Shown: piece after piece, positions 47,207-56,142 of the stretch
Position numbering within the stretch: position 1 is the first letter of the stretch
How the letters are laid out: each line of letters starts with the position of its first letter
NCBI GenBank assembly: GCA_902557385.1
Contig: CACDZF010000001.1
Coordinates: 124,001 to 188,000 of the forward strand
Direction of reading: 5' to 3'
DNA: 64,000 nt
DNA from: an uncultured Pelagibacteraceae bacterium
Lineage (GTDB): Bacteria > Pseudomonadota > Alphaproteobacteria > Pelagibacterales > Pelagibacteraceae
Made by a program: the position numbers and the translations under genes
The notes under the pieces: model-generated
Told to the model about the DNA's origin: nothing
The model's database searches: none
The model's input: only the letters and a program-made list of their open reading frames with translations

Positions 47207-48208
47207 ATGAAAAATGCTCAAAACAGTTTTATCGAGGGCATCGGAAATACTCCACTAATTAAACTTAAAGCTGCATCAGAAATAACAGGATGTAATATTT
47301 ATGGAAAAGCTGAATATTTAAACCCTGGTGGTTCTGTAAAAGATAGAGCGGCTCTAGCATTAATTAAAGATGCAGAAGAAAAAAAACTAATTTCAAAAGG
47401 TGGAACAATTGTTGAAGGTACAGCGGGTAATACTGGAATTGGATTATGTCTTATAGGTAACTCAATCGGTTATAAAACAATCATTGTTATGAATGATAAC
47501 CAAACCCAAGAAAAAAAAGATATGCTAAGAAATATTGGGGCAGATTTAAGGTTAGTGCCACCAAAACCTTATAAAGATGATGGTAATTATGTAAAAGTTG
47601 CAGGAAAACTTGCTGAGGAATTAAAAAGTACAAATAACCATGGTGTAGTTTGGGCTAACCAATTTGATAATACTGCTAACGCTAAGGGTCATTATGAATC
47701 TACTGGACCTGAAATTTGGGAACAAACTGATAGAAAAGTTGATGCTTTCGTTTGTTCGTCGGGAACAGGCGGAACAATAGCGGGTGTTAGTAGTTATTTA
47801 AAAGAAAAGAATAAAAATATTAAAATTTATTTATCTGATCCAGCCGGTTCTTCTCTTTATAATTATATACAAAATGGTGAACTGAAAAGCGAAGGTGGTT
47901 CAATTACCGAAGGAATTGGATCAAGTAGAATAACAGCAAATTTTGCCGAAGCTAAAATAGATGGAGCATTCTCAATAAGTGATCATGAATCTTTACCTGT
48001 AATTTTTGATTTAATACAAAATGAAGGATTAAGTTTAGGAACTAGTTGTGGAGTAAATATAGCTGGCGCTATTAAACTAGGTAAAGAGTTAGGACCAGGT
48101 AAAACTATAGTAACAATACTCTGCGACAAATCAGACAAATACAACTCTAAGCTGTTCAACAAAAAATTTCTTCAAGAAAAAGGTTTACCATTTCCTAATT
48201 GGATATAA
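47207..48208 (+). CDS. cysK: Cysteine synthase (O-acetylserine sulfhydrylase family); internal ATG preferred
   Basis: IGNTPLIKLK...NPGGSVKDRAA...GTAGNTGIGL...CSSGTGGTIAGV. Confidence 0.9.
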   Translation: MKNAQNSFIEGIGNTPLIKLKAASEITGCNIYGKAEYLNPGGSVKDRAALALIKDAEEKKLISKGGTIVEGTAGNTGIGLCLIGNSIGYKTIIVMNDNQTQEKKDMLRNIGADLRLVPPKPYKDDGNYVKVAGKLAEELKSTNNHGVVWANQFDNTANAKGHYESTGPEIWEQTDRKVDAFVCSSGTGGTIAGVSSYLKEKNKNIKIYLSDPAGSSLYNYIQNGELKSEGGSITEGIGSSRITANFAEAKIDGAFSISDHESLPVIFDLIQNEGLSLGTSCGVNIAGAIKLGKELGPGKTIVTILCDKSDKYNSKLFNKKFLQEKGLPFPNWI

Positions 48209-48291
48209 GACCGCATACCTGCATTGTAATAAAATCTTTACATTTTCTTAATTTTTTAAGTTTAAATATATTATTAATCAAAGGAGGGAAT

Positions 48292-48675
48292 ATGGATGTA
48301 AAAGAACAAACGAGAAAAGCATATGAGCTTTTTGGTAAAGGCGATATGGAGACTTTTTTTAATGAAATGATTGATGATAATATTGTATGGACATTTCCAG
48401 GTAAAGAAGGTGTGCACCCACTGTCAGGAGTTCACAAAGGTAAACAAGCTATGATGGCTGCAATGTCAAAAATTCCAGCAACATGGCCAAATTTTCATTT
48501 AAAAATTTTAGATATGATCAGTGAAGGCAATAAAGTATTTGTTAGAGTACATGCAACTGCTGACAACATGGATACTATGTTTGGTCATTATTTTGAAGTT
48601 AGTGATGACGGAAAAACTAAGATCATGATGACTTTTGATGACACTCTTAGCATGTTTAATGCTATGAAAAAATAA
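48292..48675 (+). CDS. SnoaL/NTF2-like protein; start at 48292 after AGGAGG
   Basis: AYELFGKGDMETFFNEMIDDNIVWTFPG; strong SD aaggaggg. Confidence 0.82.
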   Translation: MDVKEQTRKAYELFGKGDMETFFNEMIDDNIVWTFPGKEGVHPLSGVHKGKQAMMAAMSKIPATWPNFHLKILDMISEGNKVFVRVHATADNMDTMFGHYFEVSDDGKTKIMMTFDDTLSMFNAMKK

Positions 48676-48701
48676 CCATTTTAAAAATAAAGGAGAAAAA
48701 A

Positions 48702-48992
48702 ATGGAAAAAGAAATGTTAGCTTTAGTTAACCTTAAAGAAGGTAAACTAGAAACTTTTATGGGGTGGATGCAGTCTGATGAAGGCATGGAAGTAAGAAAA
48801 AGTGTTGCTTATCCAGAAAAAACTATTGGAGCCATGAAGCCAGATAAAAGTGGTATTATGTTTAAGGTTTCAGTTCATAATGAAGCAGGAATGAAAGAAT
48901 TTGTTGCTGGAAATAATTCAACAGCTAAAAATATTTATGCTGAATGTGTAGAGAATATACAACTATGGGAATTATCTAAAGTAGAGGTTTAA
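48702..48992 (+). CDS. Small hypothetical protein (96 aa)
   Basis: SD aaaggagaaa; co-oriented run of small genes. Confidence 0.6.
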   Translation: MEKEMLALVNLKEGKLETFMGWMQSDEGMEVRKSVAYPEKTIGAMKPDKSGIMFKVSVHNEAGMKEFVAGNNSTAKNIYAECVENIQLWELSKVEV

Positions 48993-48994
48993 TT

Positions 48995-49372
48995 ATGAAA
49001 AAATTATTTTTGGTTTTATTTAGTATCGTTTTTATTAACTCAGCCAATGCAGGAGATTTAAGCAAGAAAGATATGGAAAAAGCCTGGGATTGTGTTGGTA
49101 TATACATGGCTAACTATTTTTTACCTCCGGGAGAGACTTTTGAATACAGCATGAAAGAAAAATCTATATCATCAGTTAAAGTATGGAAAACATATGCTTT
49201 AGAGATTGGTATTAAAGAGAAAGTTTGGGACGTAGGAACTAATAAAGCTGTAGATAAACATTATGGTTCTAAGTACGACAAAGAGTTGACTGATAGTTGT
49301 CATGCATTTTTAGAGAAGACAATTCCAAATGGTAAAGAACGAGTAGAAAAAGTTGTGCAAACTTTATACTAA
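48995..49372 (+). CDS. Small secreted protein (125 aa)
   Basis: Signal peptide MKKLFLVLFSIVFINSANAG. Confidence 0.65.
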   Translation: MKKLFLVLFSIVFINSANAGDLSKKDMEKAWDCVGIYMANYFLPPGETFEYSMKEKSISSVKVWKTYALEIGIKEKVWDVGTNKAVDKHYGSKYDKELTDSCHAFLEKTIPNGKERVEKVVQTLY

Positions 49373-49384
49373 AAAGGAGGATAC

Positions 49385-49708
49385 ATGGCTAAGTTTTATT
49401 TAATTGGCAAAATAAGTGGAGAGTTAATGAAGAGAATGCAGAATGAACCAACTGCAGACAGATTCGCATCTACAAAAAAGGTAACAGAAGCTGCTGGTTT
49501 AAAACTTATTTCTTACGAGTGGGTAAGAGGTAGATTTGACGTAATTTCTTGTGTTGAGGGTGAATACGAGCAAGCCGTTGCCTTAAAAATAGCTTTTAAA
49601 AATTCTGGCCTTATGGATGATTTAATGGTGCATGAAGTTATAGATTATAATAAAGCTTTTCAAAATGCTGCTAATGCTGCAAATACGGTTATTAAACCTG
49701 GCAAATAA
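49385..49708 (+). CDS. GYD-domain-like protein
   Basis: AKFYLIGKISGELMKRMQ...WVRGRFDVISCVEGEYEQAVALKIAF; paralogous to 63697 ORF. Confidence 0.72.
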   Translation: MAKFYLIGKISGELMKRMQNEPTADRFASTKKVTEAAGLKLISYEWVRGRFDVISCVEGEYEQAVALKIAFKNSGLMDDLMVHEVIDYNKAFQNAANAANTVIKPGK

Positions 49709-49995
49709 TGACTGGTTATATTATAGCTCAAGTTAATTTAAAAAAGAAAGATGGTTTTAAAGACTATGCAAATAAAGTTCCAGAAACTGTAAAAAAATAT
49801 GGAGGTGAATATCTTGTGAGAGCAGGAGAATTTAAGTCATTAGAGGGTAAATGGGCTTTTACAAGAAATGTAATAATAAAATTTCCAAGCTATGAAAGAG
49901 CTTTGGAATGGTATAACTCAGATGAATACAATCAAATCAAAAATATAAGATTAGAAAACTCTGAGGGTAATTTAATAATAATAAAAGGAGTATAA
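49708..49995 (+). CDS. DUF1330-like protein
   Basis: GYIIAQVNLKKKDGFKDYANKVPETVKKYGGEYLVRAGEF...FPSYERALEWYNSDEYNQI. Confidence 0.88.
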   Translation: MTGYIIAQVNLKKKDGFKDYANKVPETVKKYGGEYLVRAGEFKSLEGKWAFTRNVIIKFPSYERALEWYNSDEYNQIKNIRLENSEGNLIIIKGV

Positions 49996-49997
49996 AT

Positions 49998-50318
49998 ATG
50001 TCTATGTTACAAAAATATACTGATGCAATAAAAAATAAAGATGAAGCATCTATGAATGAACTTTTGCATGATGATTTTAAATTTACTATGCATAAATCAG
50101 GTAATACTTTAGGAAAATCAGATGTAATAAAGTGGGCAATGAGTGGTGATATTAAACAAGATAAGACAAGAGTGGTATACGAAAATAATGAAGTAGGTAT
50201 ACACCATGCATTTGTTACTTTTGATGATGGAAATGTTGAGGCTGTAATGGCAGTTTATAAATATAAAGAAGGAAAAATCATCAGTCTAGAGACTGGAGCT
50301 ACACCAATGTCAAAATAA
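49998..50318 (+). CDS. SnoaL/NTF2-like protein
   Basis: MSMLQKYTDAIKNKDEASMNELLHDDFKFTMHKSGNTL. Confidence 0.78.
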   Translation: MSMLQKYTDAIKNKDEASMNELLHDDFKFTMHKSGNTLGKSDVIKWAMSGDIKQDKTRVVYENNEVGIHHAFVTFDDGNVEAVMAVYKYKEGKIISLETGATPMSK

Positions 50319-50870
50319 GTGAAAAAAATATTTTTTATATTAATTATATTTTTATTTTCTTTTGGAACATTTGCCCAGAATTACACTGGCGCGGAATTAG
50401 ATAATCTATTTGAAAAATTAAAGAAAATAAATAATCCTAAATCTGCAAAACAAATTGAGAAAAAAATCTGGAATTTATGGATAACACACCCTACAAAGAA
50501 AAGTTTAACTGATCTTTTGGCAAAAGGTTCAGAGTACATGTTTCAAAACCAATTAAATAGTGCTCATAATGTATTTTCAAAAGTAATTGAGTTAGATCCT
50601 GATTGGGCTGAAGGATGGAATAAAAGAGCTACTGTTTTATATTTGATGGGAAAATTCGAATTGTCTCAAAAAGATATTGATATAGTTTTAAGTTTAGAAA
50701 AAAGACATTTTGGAGCTCTCTCTGGTCAAGGTTTGGTTCAAACAGCGTTACAAAATTATCAGAAAGCTATTGACAGTTATGTTGAAGCGCATAAAATTTA
50801 TCCTGCTATGGAAGCGCCTTTGATTATGATAGAAAAACTAAACCTGCTTATGAAGAAACAGTCTATATGA
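50319..50870 (+). CDS. Secreted TPR-repeat protein (GTG start)
   Basis: Signal peptide; AHNVFSKVIELDPDWAEGWNKRATVLYLMGKFELSQKDID. Confidence 0.8.
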   Translation: MKKIFFILIIFLFSFGTFAQNYTGAELDNLFEKLKKINNPKSAKQIEKKIWNLWITHPTKKSLTDLLAKGSEYMFQNQLNSAHNVFSKVIELDPDWAEGWNKRATVLYLMGKFELSQKDIDIVLSLEKRHFGALSGQGLVQTALQNYQKAIDSYVEAHKIYPAMEAPLIMIEKLNLLMKKQSI

Positions 50871-51253
50871 ATAATATAATTAGTTTTGTAATGGTTGGAA
50901 CTAATGACCTCGATAAATCAAGTAAGTTTTATGATCAAGTATTAGCTAACCTTGGAATGAAAAGAGTTACTGTTACAAAAAGATATATTGCCTATAGTCA
51001 TTCAAGCGGAGATGATAGTTTAAAATTTTATATTACAAAACCACAAAATAAAGAAAATGCTACCGCTGGAAACGGTACGATGGTTGCATTGTCAGCGGAA
51101 ACAAAAGAAGCTGTAGATAAATTTCACAAAATAGCACTAGAAAATGGCGCAGTAGATGAAGGTAAGCCAGGATTAAGATCCGATGGAAATTACTATAGTT
51201 ATATACGTGATCTTGATGGTAATAAAATAGCTTCAAGATTTCTTGTAAAATAA
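50867..51253 (+). CDS. VOC/glyoxalase family protein
   Basis: FVMVGTNDLDKSSKFYDQVLANLGM...YYSYIRDLDGNKIA. Confidence 0.88.
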   Translation: MNNIISFVMVGTNDLDKSSKFYDQVLANLGMKRVTVTKRYIAYSHSSGDDSLKFYITKPQNKENATAGNGTMVALSAETKEAVDKFHKIALENGAVDEGKPGLRSDGNYYSYIRDLDGNKIASRFLVK

Positions 51254-51850
51254 ATGAGCAATATTGATTTTTATTTTTCTATTGGAAGCACATACACATA
51301 TCTAACAATAACAAGAATTTTAGATGTTGAAAAAAAACATAGTGTAAAATTTATTTGGAAGCCTTTTAGTGTAAGGGCGATAATGAAAGAAATGAATAAT
51401 ATTCCTTTCCCTAAAGAAAAAGTTAATAAAGTAAATTACATGTGGAGAGATATTGAAAGACGTGCAAAAGGTTATGGATTTTTTGCAAAAACCCCTGTTC
51501 CCTATCCTTTAACTCAATTTGATCTAGCTAATAAGCTTGCAATTTTGGGCTTAGAAGAAGGTTGGGGTGTTGATTACGTAAGGTTAACTTATAAGAGATG
51601 GTTTCAAGAAGGAAAGGAGCCTGCAGTAGATCCAAGTATATCTGAAATTTGCAATGAATTAAAAATTGATAAAAATAAAGTAATCGAAAAAGCAAACTCC
51701 GATAAAATAGAAAAAGAATATTTAGCAAATACCGAGAGTGCTAGAAAAAATAAAGTTTTTGGAAGCCCATCATTTATAGTTGGTAATGAAATTTTCTGGG
51801 GAGATGATAGAATGGAAGATGCCATTACTTGGTCAAAAAATAGTGTTTAA
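51254..51850 (+). CDS. DsbA-family / 2-hydroxychromene-2-carboxylate isomerase-like
   Basis: IDFYFSIGSTYTYLT...FGSPSFIVGNEIFWGDDRMEDA. Confidence 0.88.
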   Translation: MSNIDFYFSIGSTYTYLTITRILDVEKKHSVKFIWKPFSVRAIMKEMNNIPFPKEKVNKVNYMWRDIERRAKGYGFFAKTPVPYPLTQFDLANKLAILGLEEGWGVDYVRLTYKRWFQEGKEPAVDPSISEICNELKIDKNKVIEKANSDKIEKEYLANTESARKNKVFGSPSFIVGNEIFWGDDRMEDAITWSKNSV

Positions 51851-52940
51851 AATAAAAATTCTTTTAATATTCTTTGTTCTTATAAATTTTAATTTAAACG
51901 CAGATGAGTTTAAATTTAAAAAAATCGCTAATTTAGCTAAACCGTGGGGATCATCTTTTATTAATGAGTCTGAATTAATAATCTCAGAAAAAGTAGGAAA
52001 GATAAAAATCGTCAATATCAATGATGGGAAAATAATTGAGGTAAAACATAATTTAAAGTTTAAAAATGTTGGCCAAGGTGGTTTATTAGATATTGTTTAT
52101 AAAGATAATTATGTTTGGATTGCATACACCGAGGAAGTAGAAAAAAGAATATACAGCACTTCAATTGCAAAAGGTAAATTAAATAAAAATAAAATAAAAT
52201 TTAAAAATATATTTCAATCAAAACCAAATAATGTCTCAACTGATTATCACTTTGGTTCTAGATTAGCAATTAAAGATAACTATTTGTTTGCCTCAGTTGG
52301 AGAGCGAGGATTAGGCGACTTAGTTCAAGATCCCAAAAACCATCTTGGAAGTATAATTAGAATAAATTTAGATGGAAAAATTCCAAAAGATAATCCAAAA
52401 TTTATTGATAAACCTGATTGGCTTCCTGAAATTTATCAATTAGGAGTTAGAAATAACCAAGGTCTTACTGTGTCTCCGTTTGATGGAAAAATTTACACAA
52501 GTAATCATGGAGCAAAAGGAGGAGACTGGTTTGGAGAAGTAAAAAAAGGCGAGAATTATGGTTGGCCAATTTTGGGTTGGGGAGGAACAAATTATGATGG
52601 ATCTACAATAGGACCTAAATGGAAGCCAGGATTTACAAAAGCTATACAATATTGGGTTCCATCAATAGGAGTGAGCGCAATAACTATTTACAAAGGAAAA
52701 GAATTTAGTGAATGGAATGGAAAAGCTTTAATAACTTCATTAAGAAATCAATCACTTAAAGTGATCAACTTTAAAAATTTACTAGATATTAAAGAGGAAA
52801 CAATTTTTAAAGACAAGATAGATCGTATTAGAGATATACAAGTACACCCTATAAATGGTAAAATATATTTTTTAAGTGAAAAATATTATGGAGAAAAAGG
52901 CCCTGAAGAAGATGGGCTGTGGTTAATGGAAAAAAAATAA
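51843..52940 (+). CDS. PQQ-dependent sugar dehydrogenase-like secreted protein (GTG start at 51843 proposed)
   Basis: Signal peptide from GTG; ANLAKPWGSSFI...GSRLAIKDNYLFASVGERG...GVRNNQGLTVSPFDGKIYTSNHGAKGGD. Confidence 0.85.
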   Translation: MFKIKILLIFFVLINFNLNADEFKFKKIANLAKPWGSSFINESELIISEKVGKIKIVNINDGKIIEVKHNLKFKNVGQGGLLDIVYKDNYVWIAYTEEVEKRIYSTSIAKGKLNKNKIKFKNIFQSKPNNVSTDYHFGSRLAIKDNYLFASVGERGLGDLVQDPKNHLGSIIRINLDGKIPKDNPKFIDKPDWLPEIYQLGVRNNQGLTVSPFDGKIYTSNHGAKGGDWFGEVKKGENYGWPILGWGGTNYDGSTIGPKWKPGFTKAIQYWVPSIGVSAITIYKGKEFSEWNGKALITSLRNQSLKVINFKNLLDIKEETIFKDKIDRIRDIQVHPINGKIYFLSEKYYGEKGPEEDGLWLMEKK

Positions 52941-53278
52941 TGGGAAATATTACTGCTTATATTATTTTAATCATTGCTGTAGTTTTAGGTACTGCTGCAA
53001 ATGGTTTTGCAAAGAGTGCTCAGGGTTTCACTTTAATAATCCCTAGCATAATTACAGCAATAACTATTGTAGGGTGTATGTTTGCATTGTCACTTGTTAT
53101 GAAATCAATTCCAGTTGGAGTTACTTACGCTTCATTCGCTGGTCTTTGTATAATTGCAACTAGCTTGGTTGGACTTATTAAATTTAATCAAGTTCCTAAC
53201 CTATATGTTATAATTGGACTTGGATTAATTGTCGCTGGTGTCTTAATGGTAAATTTATTAGGTAAAACTAACACTTAA
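52940..53278 (+). CDS. Small multidrug resistance (SMR) family transporter
   Basis: ATG at 52940; ITAYIILIIAVVLGTAANGFAKSAQGFT...MKSIPVGVTYASFAGL. Confidence 0.85.
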   Translation: MGNITAYIILIIAVVLGTAANGFAKSAQGFTLIIPSIITAITIVGCMFALSLVMKSIPVGVTYASFAGLCIIATSLVGLIKFNQVPNLYVIIGLGLIVAGVLMVNLLGKTNT

Positions 53279-53355
53279 TTGTCTCATAAAATTATAATAA
53301 CATTGAAAAACAGATATTAAACATTAGTTTAAGTTTTTAGAATCATTCTAAATTT

Positions 53356-53598
53356 ATGAACTCGTTATACAAAGTAATTATTACATACGAATTAGTTTTT
53401 TTATTATTTTGGAATATTTTATATTTATCTAATTCAGATATCGAAAACTGGTTCACAGAAAAATTTTTAACTGCAATTTTTGTGTTTTTGTCAACTATGG
53501 CTTTGGGGGCTACATTAATGTACATCATATTTGTTAGCTTAAGATTAACTGGCATCTCTAAAATTTTAAAAGGTATTAAAGATCCTAGAAAAAACTAA
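53356..53598 (+). CDS. Small membrane protein (80 aa)
   Basis: Two hydrophobic segments. Confidence 0.5.
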   Translation: MNSLYKVIITYELVFLLFWNILYLSNSDIENWFTEKFLTAIFVFLSTMALGATLMYIIFVSLRLTGISKILKGIKDPRKN

Positions 53599-53600
53599 AA

Positions 53601-54314
53601 ATGAGTAAGTATTTAATTTTTGGAGCCACAGGATCTATTGGGTCAAATCTTGCAGAAAAATTATATAATTCTGATAAAGATGTTCATTTATTAGGTAGAG
53701 ATGAAGAAGAACTTAAAAAATTATCTTCAAAGCTAAGCTCTGAATATACAGTTATAGATTTTTTAAATGACGATATATCAAAAATTATAAAAAATAGTTT
53801 TGATAATGTCGATGTATCAGGTGTTGCTTATTGTGTAGGGTCAATTGATTTAAAACCTTTAAAAAGTGCAAAAAAAGAAGACTTTAAAAAGTGTTTAGAT
53901 TTAAATTTTTTTCCTGCCATTGAAATTATTCAAAACCTACAAGATAATTTAAAAAAAAACAAAGGTTCAATTGTTCTTTTTTCTACAGTAGCAGTAAGAA
54001 AAGGTTTTACTAACCATGCTATTATTTCATCAGCAAAAGGTGCAATTGAAGGACTGACAGTGTCTTTAGCTGCTGAGTTTGCTCCTAATATTAGAGTTAA
54101 TTGTATTGCTCCAAGTTTAACAGATTCAAAAATGTCTAAATCAATATTAAAAAGTAAATTAATTTCCGATGGTATTGCAAAATCACATCCTATGAAAAGA
54201 ATTGGAAAACCTGAAGACGCAGCATCAATGGCTAAATTCTTGTTATCTGATGAAAGTCCATGGATAACTGGACAAATAATTGGTGTTGATGGTGGTAAAT
54301 CGTCTCTAAGTTAA
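53601..54314 (+). CDS. SDR family oxidoreductase
   Basis: IFGATGSIGSNLAEKL...SAKGAIEGLTVSLAAEFAPNIRVNCIAPSLT. Confidence 0.92.
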   Translation: MSKYLIFGATGSIGSNLAEKLYNSDKDVHLLGRDEEELKKLSSKLSSEYTVIDFLNDDISKIIKNSFDNVDVSGVAYCVGSIDLKPLKSAKKEDFKKCLDLNFFPAIEIIQNLQDNLKKNKGSIVLFSTVAVRKGFTNHAIISSAKGAIEGLTVSLAAEFAPNIRVNCIAPSLTDSKMSKSILKSKLISDGIAKSHPMKRIGKPEDAASMAKFLLSDESPWITGQIIGVDGGKSSLS

Positions 54315-54329
54315 TAACAAATAAACCTA

Positions 54330-54542
54330 ATGAAGCCCTATATTGATGAAGTCATTGGAATGGCTTGGTCCGATAAAGTTTCATTTGAGGAAATTAAAAA
54401 AAAAACAGGCCTTAATGAAAAAGAAGTTATATCGGTAATGAGAAAAAATCTAAAAAAAAGAAGCTTCATCCTTTGGAGAAAGAGGGTTAGAGGCCGTCTT
54501 TCAAAACATAGAAAAAAAACTAAAAATAAATATGGATTTTAA
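54330..54542 (+). CDS. DUF2805 / TIGR03643-like protein
   Basis: IDEVIGMAWSDKVSFEEIKKKTGLNEKEVISVMRKNLKKRSFILWRKRVRGR. Confidence 0.82.
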   Translation: MKPYIDEVIGMAWSDKVSFEEIKKKTGLNEKEVISVMRKNLKKRSFILWRKRVRGRLSKHRKKTKNKYGF

Positions 54543-55677
54543 ACCTTCTCGAGATTTTGCTATTCAAGCACTTAATGAATTTATTGAAAAAAATCTTGTT
54601 GAATATTCTAGATTAAGAAATTTTGATTTTGGACCGGATAAAAGATCTAATGTTTCTTGTTTGTCACCCTATGTAACACATGGAGTTATTAGTGAGATAG
54701 AAATTATAAAAAAATCGTTAAAAAAATATTCTTTTGTAAAGAATGAGAAATTTATTCAAGAAGTTTTGTGGAGAGTTTATTGGAAAGGATGGCTTGAGCT
54801 TAGACCTGATGTATGGACAGATTTTATTATAGATTTAAATAAACTAAAACAGGAATACAAAAATAATAAAAATTATTTAGAGGCTATTGAAGGTAAAACC
54901 AAAATAGAATGCTTCAATACTTGGGTAAATGAATTAAAAAATTATAATTATCTTCATAATCATGCAAGAATGTGGTTTGCTAGTATTTGGATTTTTACTC
55001 TTGGTTTGCCTTGGCAACTAGGTGCAGAATTTTTTATGAGATACCTTTTTGATGGAGATAGCGCATCAAATACTTTTGGCTGGAGATGGGTCGCAGGCAT
55101 TCAAACAAAAGGTAAAAATTATGTTGCTTTAGAATGGAATATTAAAAAATTCACTAATAATAGATTTAGTAATATAAAACTTAAAGAAAATCCAGTTCCA
55201 GTCATTGATGATAGAAATTATCCAATTGTAAATAATGACTTTATTAATGCAAATTTATCAAATAATCAGGATCTATTAATATTTGAAAATCATCTCTCGT
55301 TTGAAAAAAGTGATTTTAAAGATCATTCTTTTAAAAACCTTTATTTTGTATTTAACGAAAATGAAACAAGGCAAATAAAACTAGATGAAAAAGTTATAGA
55401 TTTTAAAAAATCTCTAATTACCGACCAAATAGAAAATTTAAAAAATAAATCGTTAAATTGTAAAATGATTAATATTAAAGATCTCAAAGATATGAAGGAA
55501 AATCTGTTTGCTTTATATCCATCTGTTGGTGAAAATCTTGATTACATAAATTCTAATAATTTTAAGAATATTAATTTTTTATATAGAAAAATTGATCAGT
55601 ATTCTTGGAAATATTGCAATAAAGGTTTTTTTAATTTTAAAAACTATATACCCAAGATAGTTCAAGAATTTATTTAG
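54532..55677 (+). CDS. Photolyase/cryptochrome FAD-binding-domain protein with C-terminal extra domain
   Basis: NVSCLSPYVTHGVISE...LWRVYWKGWLE...WFASIWIFTLGLPWQLGAEFFMRYLFDGDSASNTFGWRWVAGIQTKGKNY. Confidence 0.88.
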   Translation: MDFKPSRDFAIQALNEFIEKNLVEYSRLRNFDFGPDKRSNVSCLSPYVTHGVISEIEIIKKSLKKYSFVKNEKFIQEVLWRVYWKGWLELRPDVWTDFIIDLNKLKQEYKNNKNYLEAIEGKTKIECFNTWVNELKNYNYLHNHARMWFASIWIFTLGLPWQLGAEFFMRYLFDGDSASNTFGWRWVAGIQTKGKNYVALEWNIKKFTNNRFSNIKLKENPVPVIDDRNYPIVNNDFINANLSNNQDLLIFENHLSFEKSDFKDHSFKNLYFVFNENETRQIKLDEKVIDFKKSLITDQIENLKNKSLNCKMINIKDLKDMKENLFALYPSVGENLDYINSNNFKNINFLYRKIDQYSWKYCNKGFFNFKNYIPKIVQEFI

Positions 55678-55795
55678 CAGAGCATCTTTTAGAACAATAC
55701 TTCACTTGATTCCAATTTAGTCTCCATTTTTTTCTCCAAACAAATGGTCTTTTACAAACTGAACAAGTTTTAGAAGGTAAATTTTGTTTTTTCAT
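55670..55795 (-). CDS. DUF2256-like zinc-ribbon protein, 41 aa (not in ORF track)
   Basis: MKKQNLPSKTCSVCKRPFVWRKKWRLNWNQVKYCSKRCSAK*; CxxC...CxxxC. Confidence 0.82.
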   Translation of the reverse strand: MKKQNLPSKTCSVCKRPFVWRKKWRLNWNQVKYCSKRCSAK

Positions 55796-56142
55796 TTTAG
55801 TTGGTGTTTATTTTTTAAAAATAAGAAATAGGCTATTACTTCATAACCATAGTGGAATAAAACGAATAAAGGTTTAATTGAAAATATTTTAGCAAGGAAA
55901 TTATATTTGGGAATTTTTGACCATATTATAATAAAAGCTTTTGCGCCCCCTATTACTTTTCCATCATCAATTACATGCAATCTTCTTAATAATTCTTCCT
56001 GTGATTTGGAGGTTAGTTTTAAAGCCGCTTCGTTATTTGTAATATCAATCCATTCTAAATTACTATCAGCAATTTTCTTGTAGTGATTTATCTCTAATCT
56101 ACAAACATTACAGGAATTGTTAAAAAAAACTTTAATTGCCAT
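55792..56142 (-). CDS. DCC-family thiol-disulfide oxidoreductase (DUF393)
   Basis: VFFNNSCNVCRLEINHYKK...ITNNEAAL. Confidence 0.85.
   Translation of the reverse strand: MAIKVFFNNSCNVCRLEINHYKKIADSNLEWIDITNNEAALKLTSKSQEELLRRLHVIDDGKVIGGAKAFIIIWSKIPKYNFLAKIFSIKPLFVLFHYGYEVIAYFLFLKNKHQLK

Noticed and set aside
48209-48291. Possible riboswitch leader before the SnoaL gene
   Set aside because: No recognisable conserved riboswitch core or convincing pairing; only a strong SD is evident.
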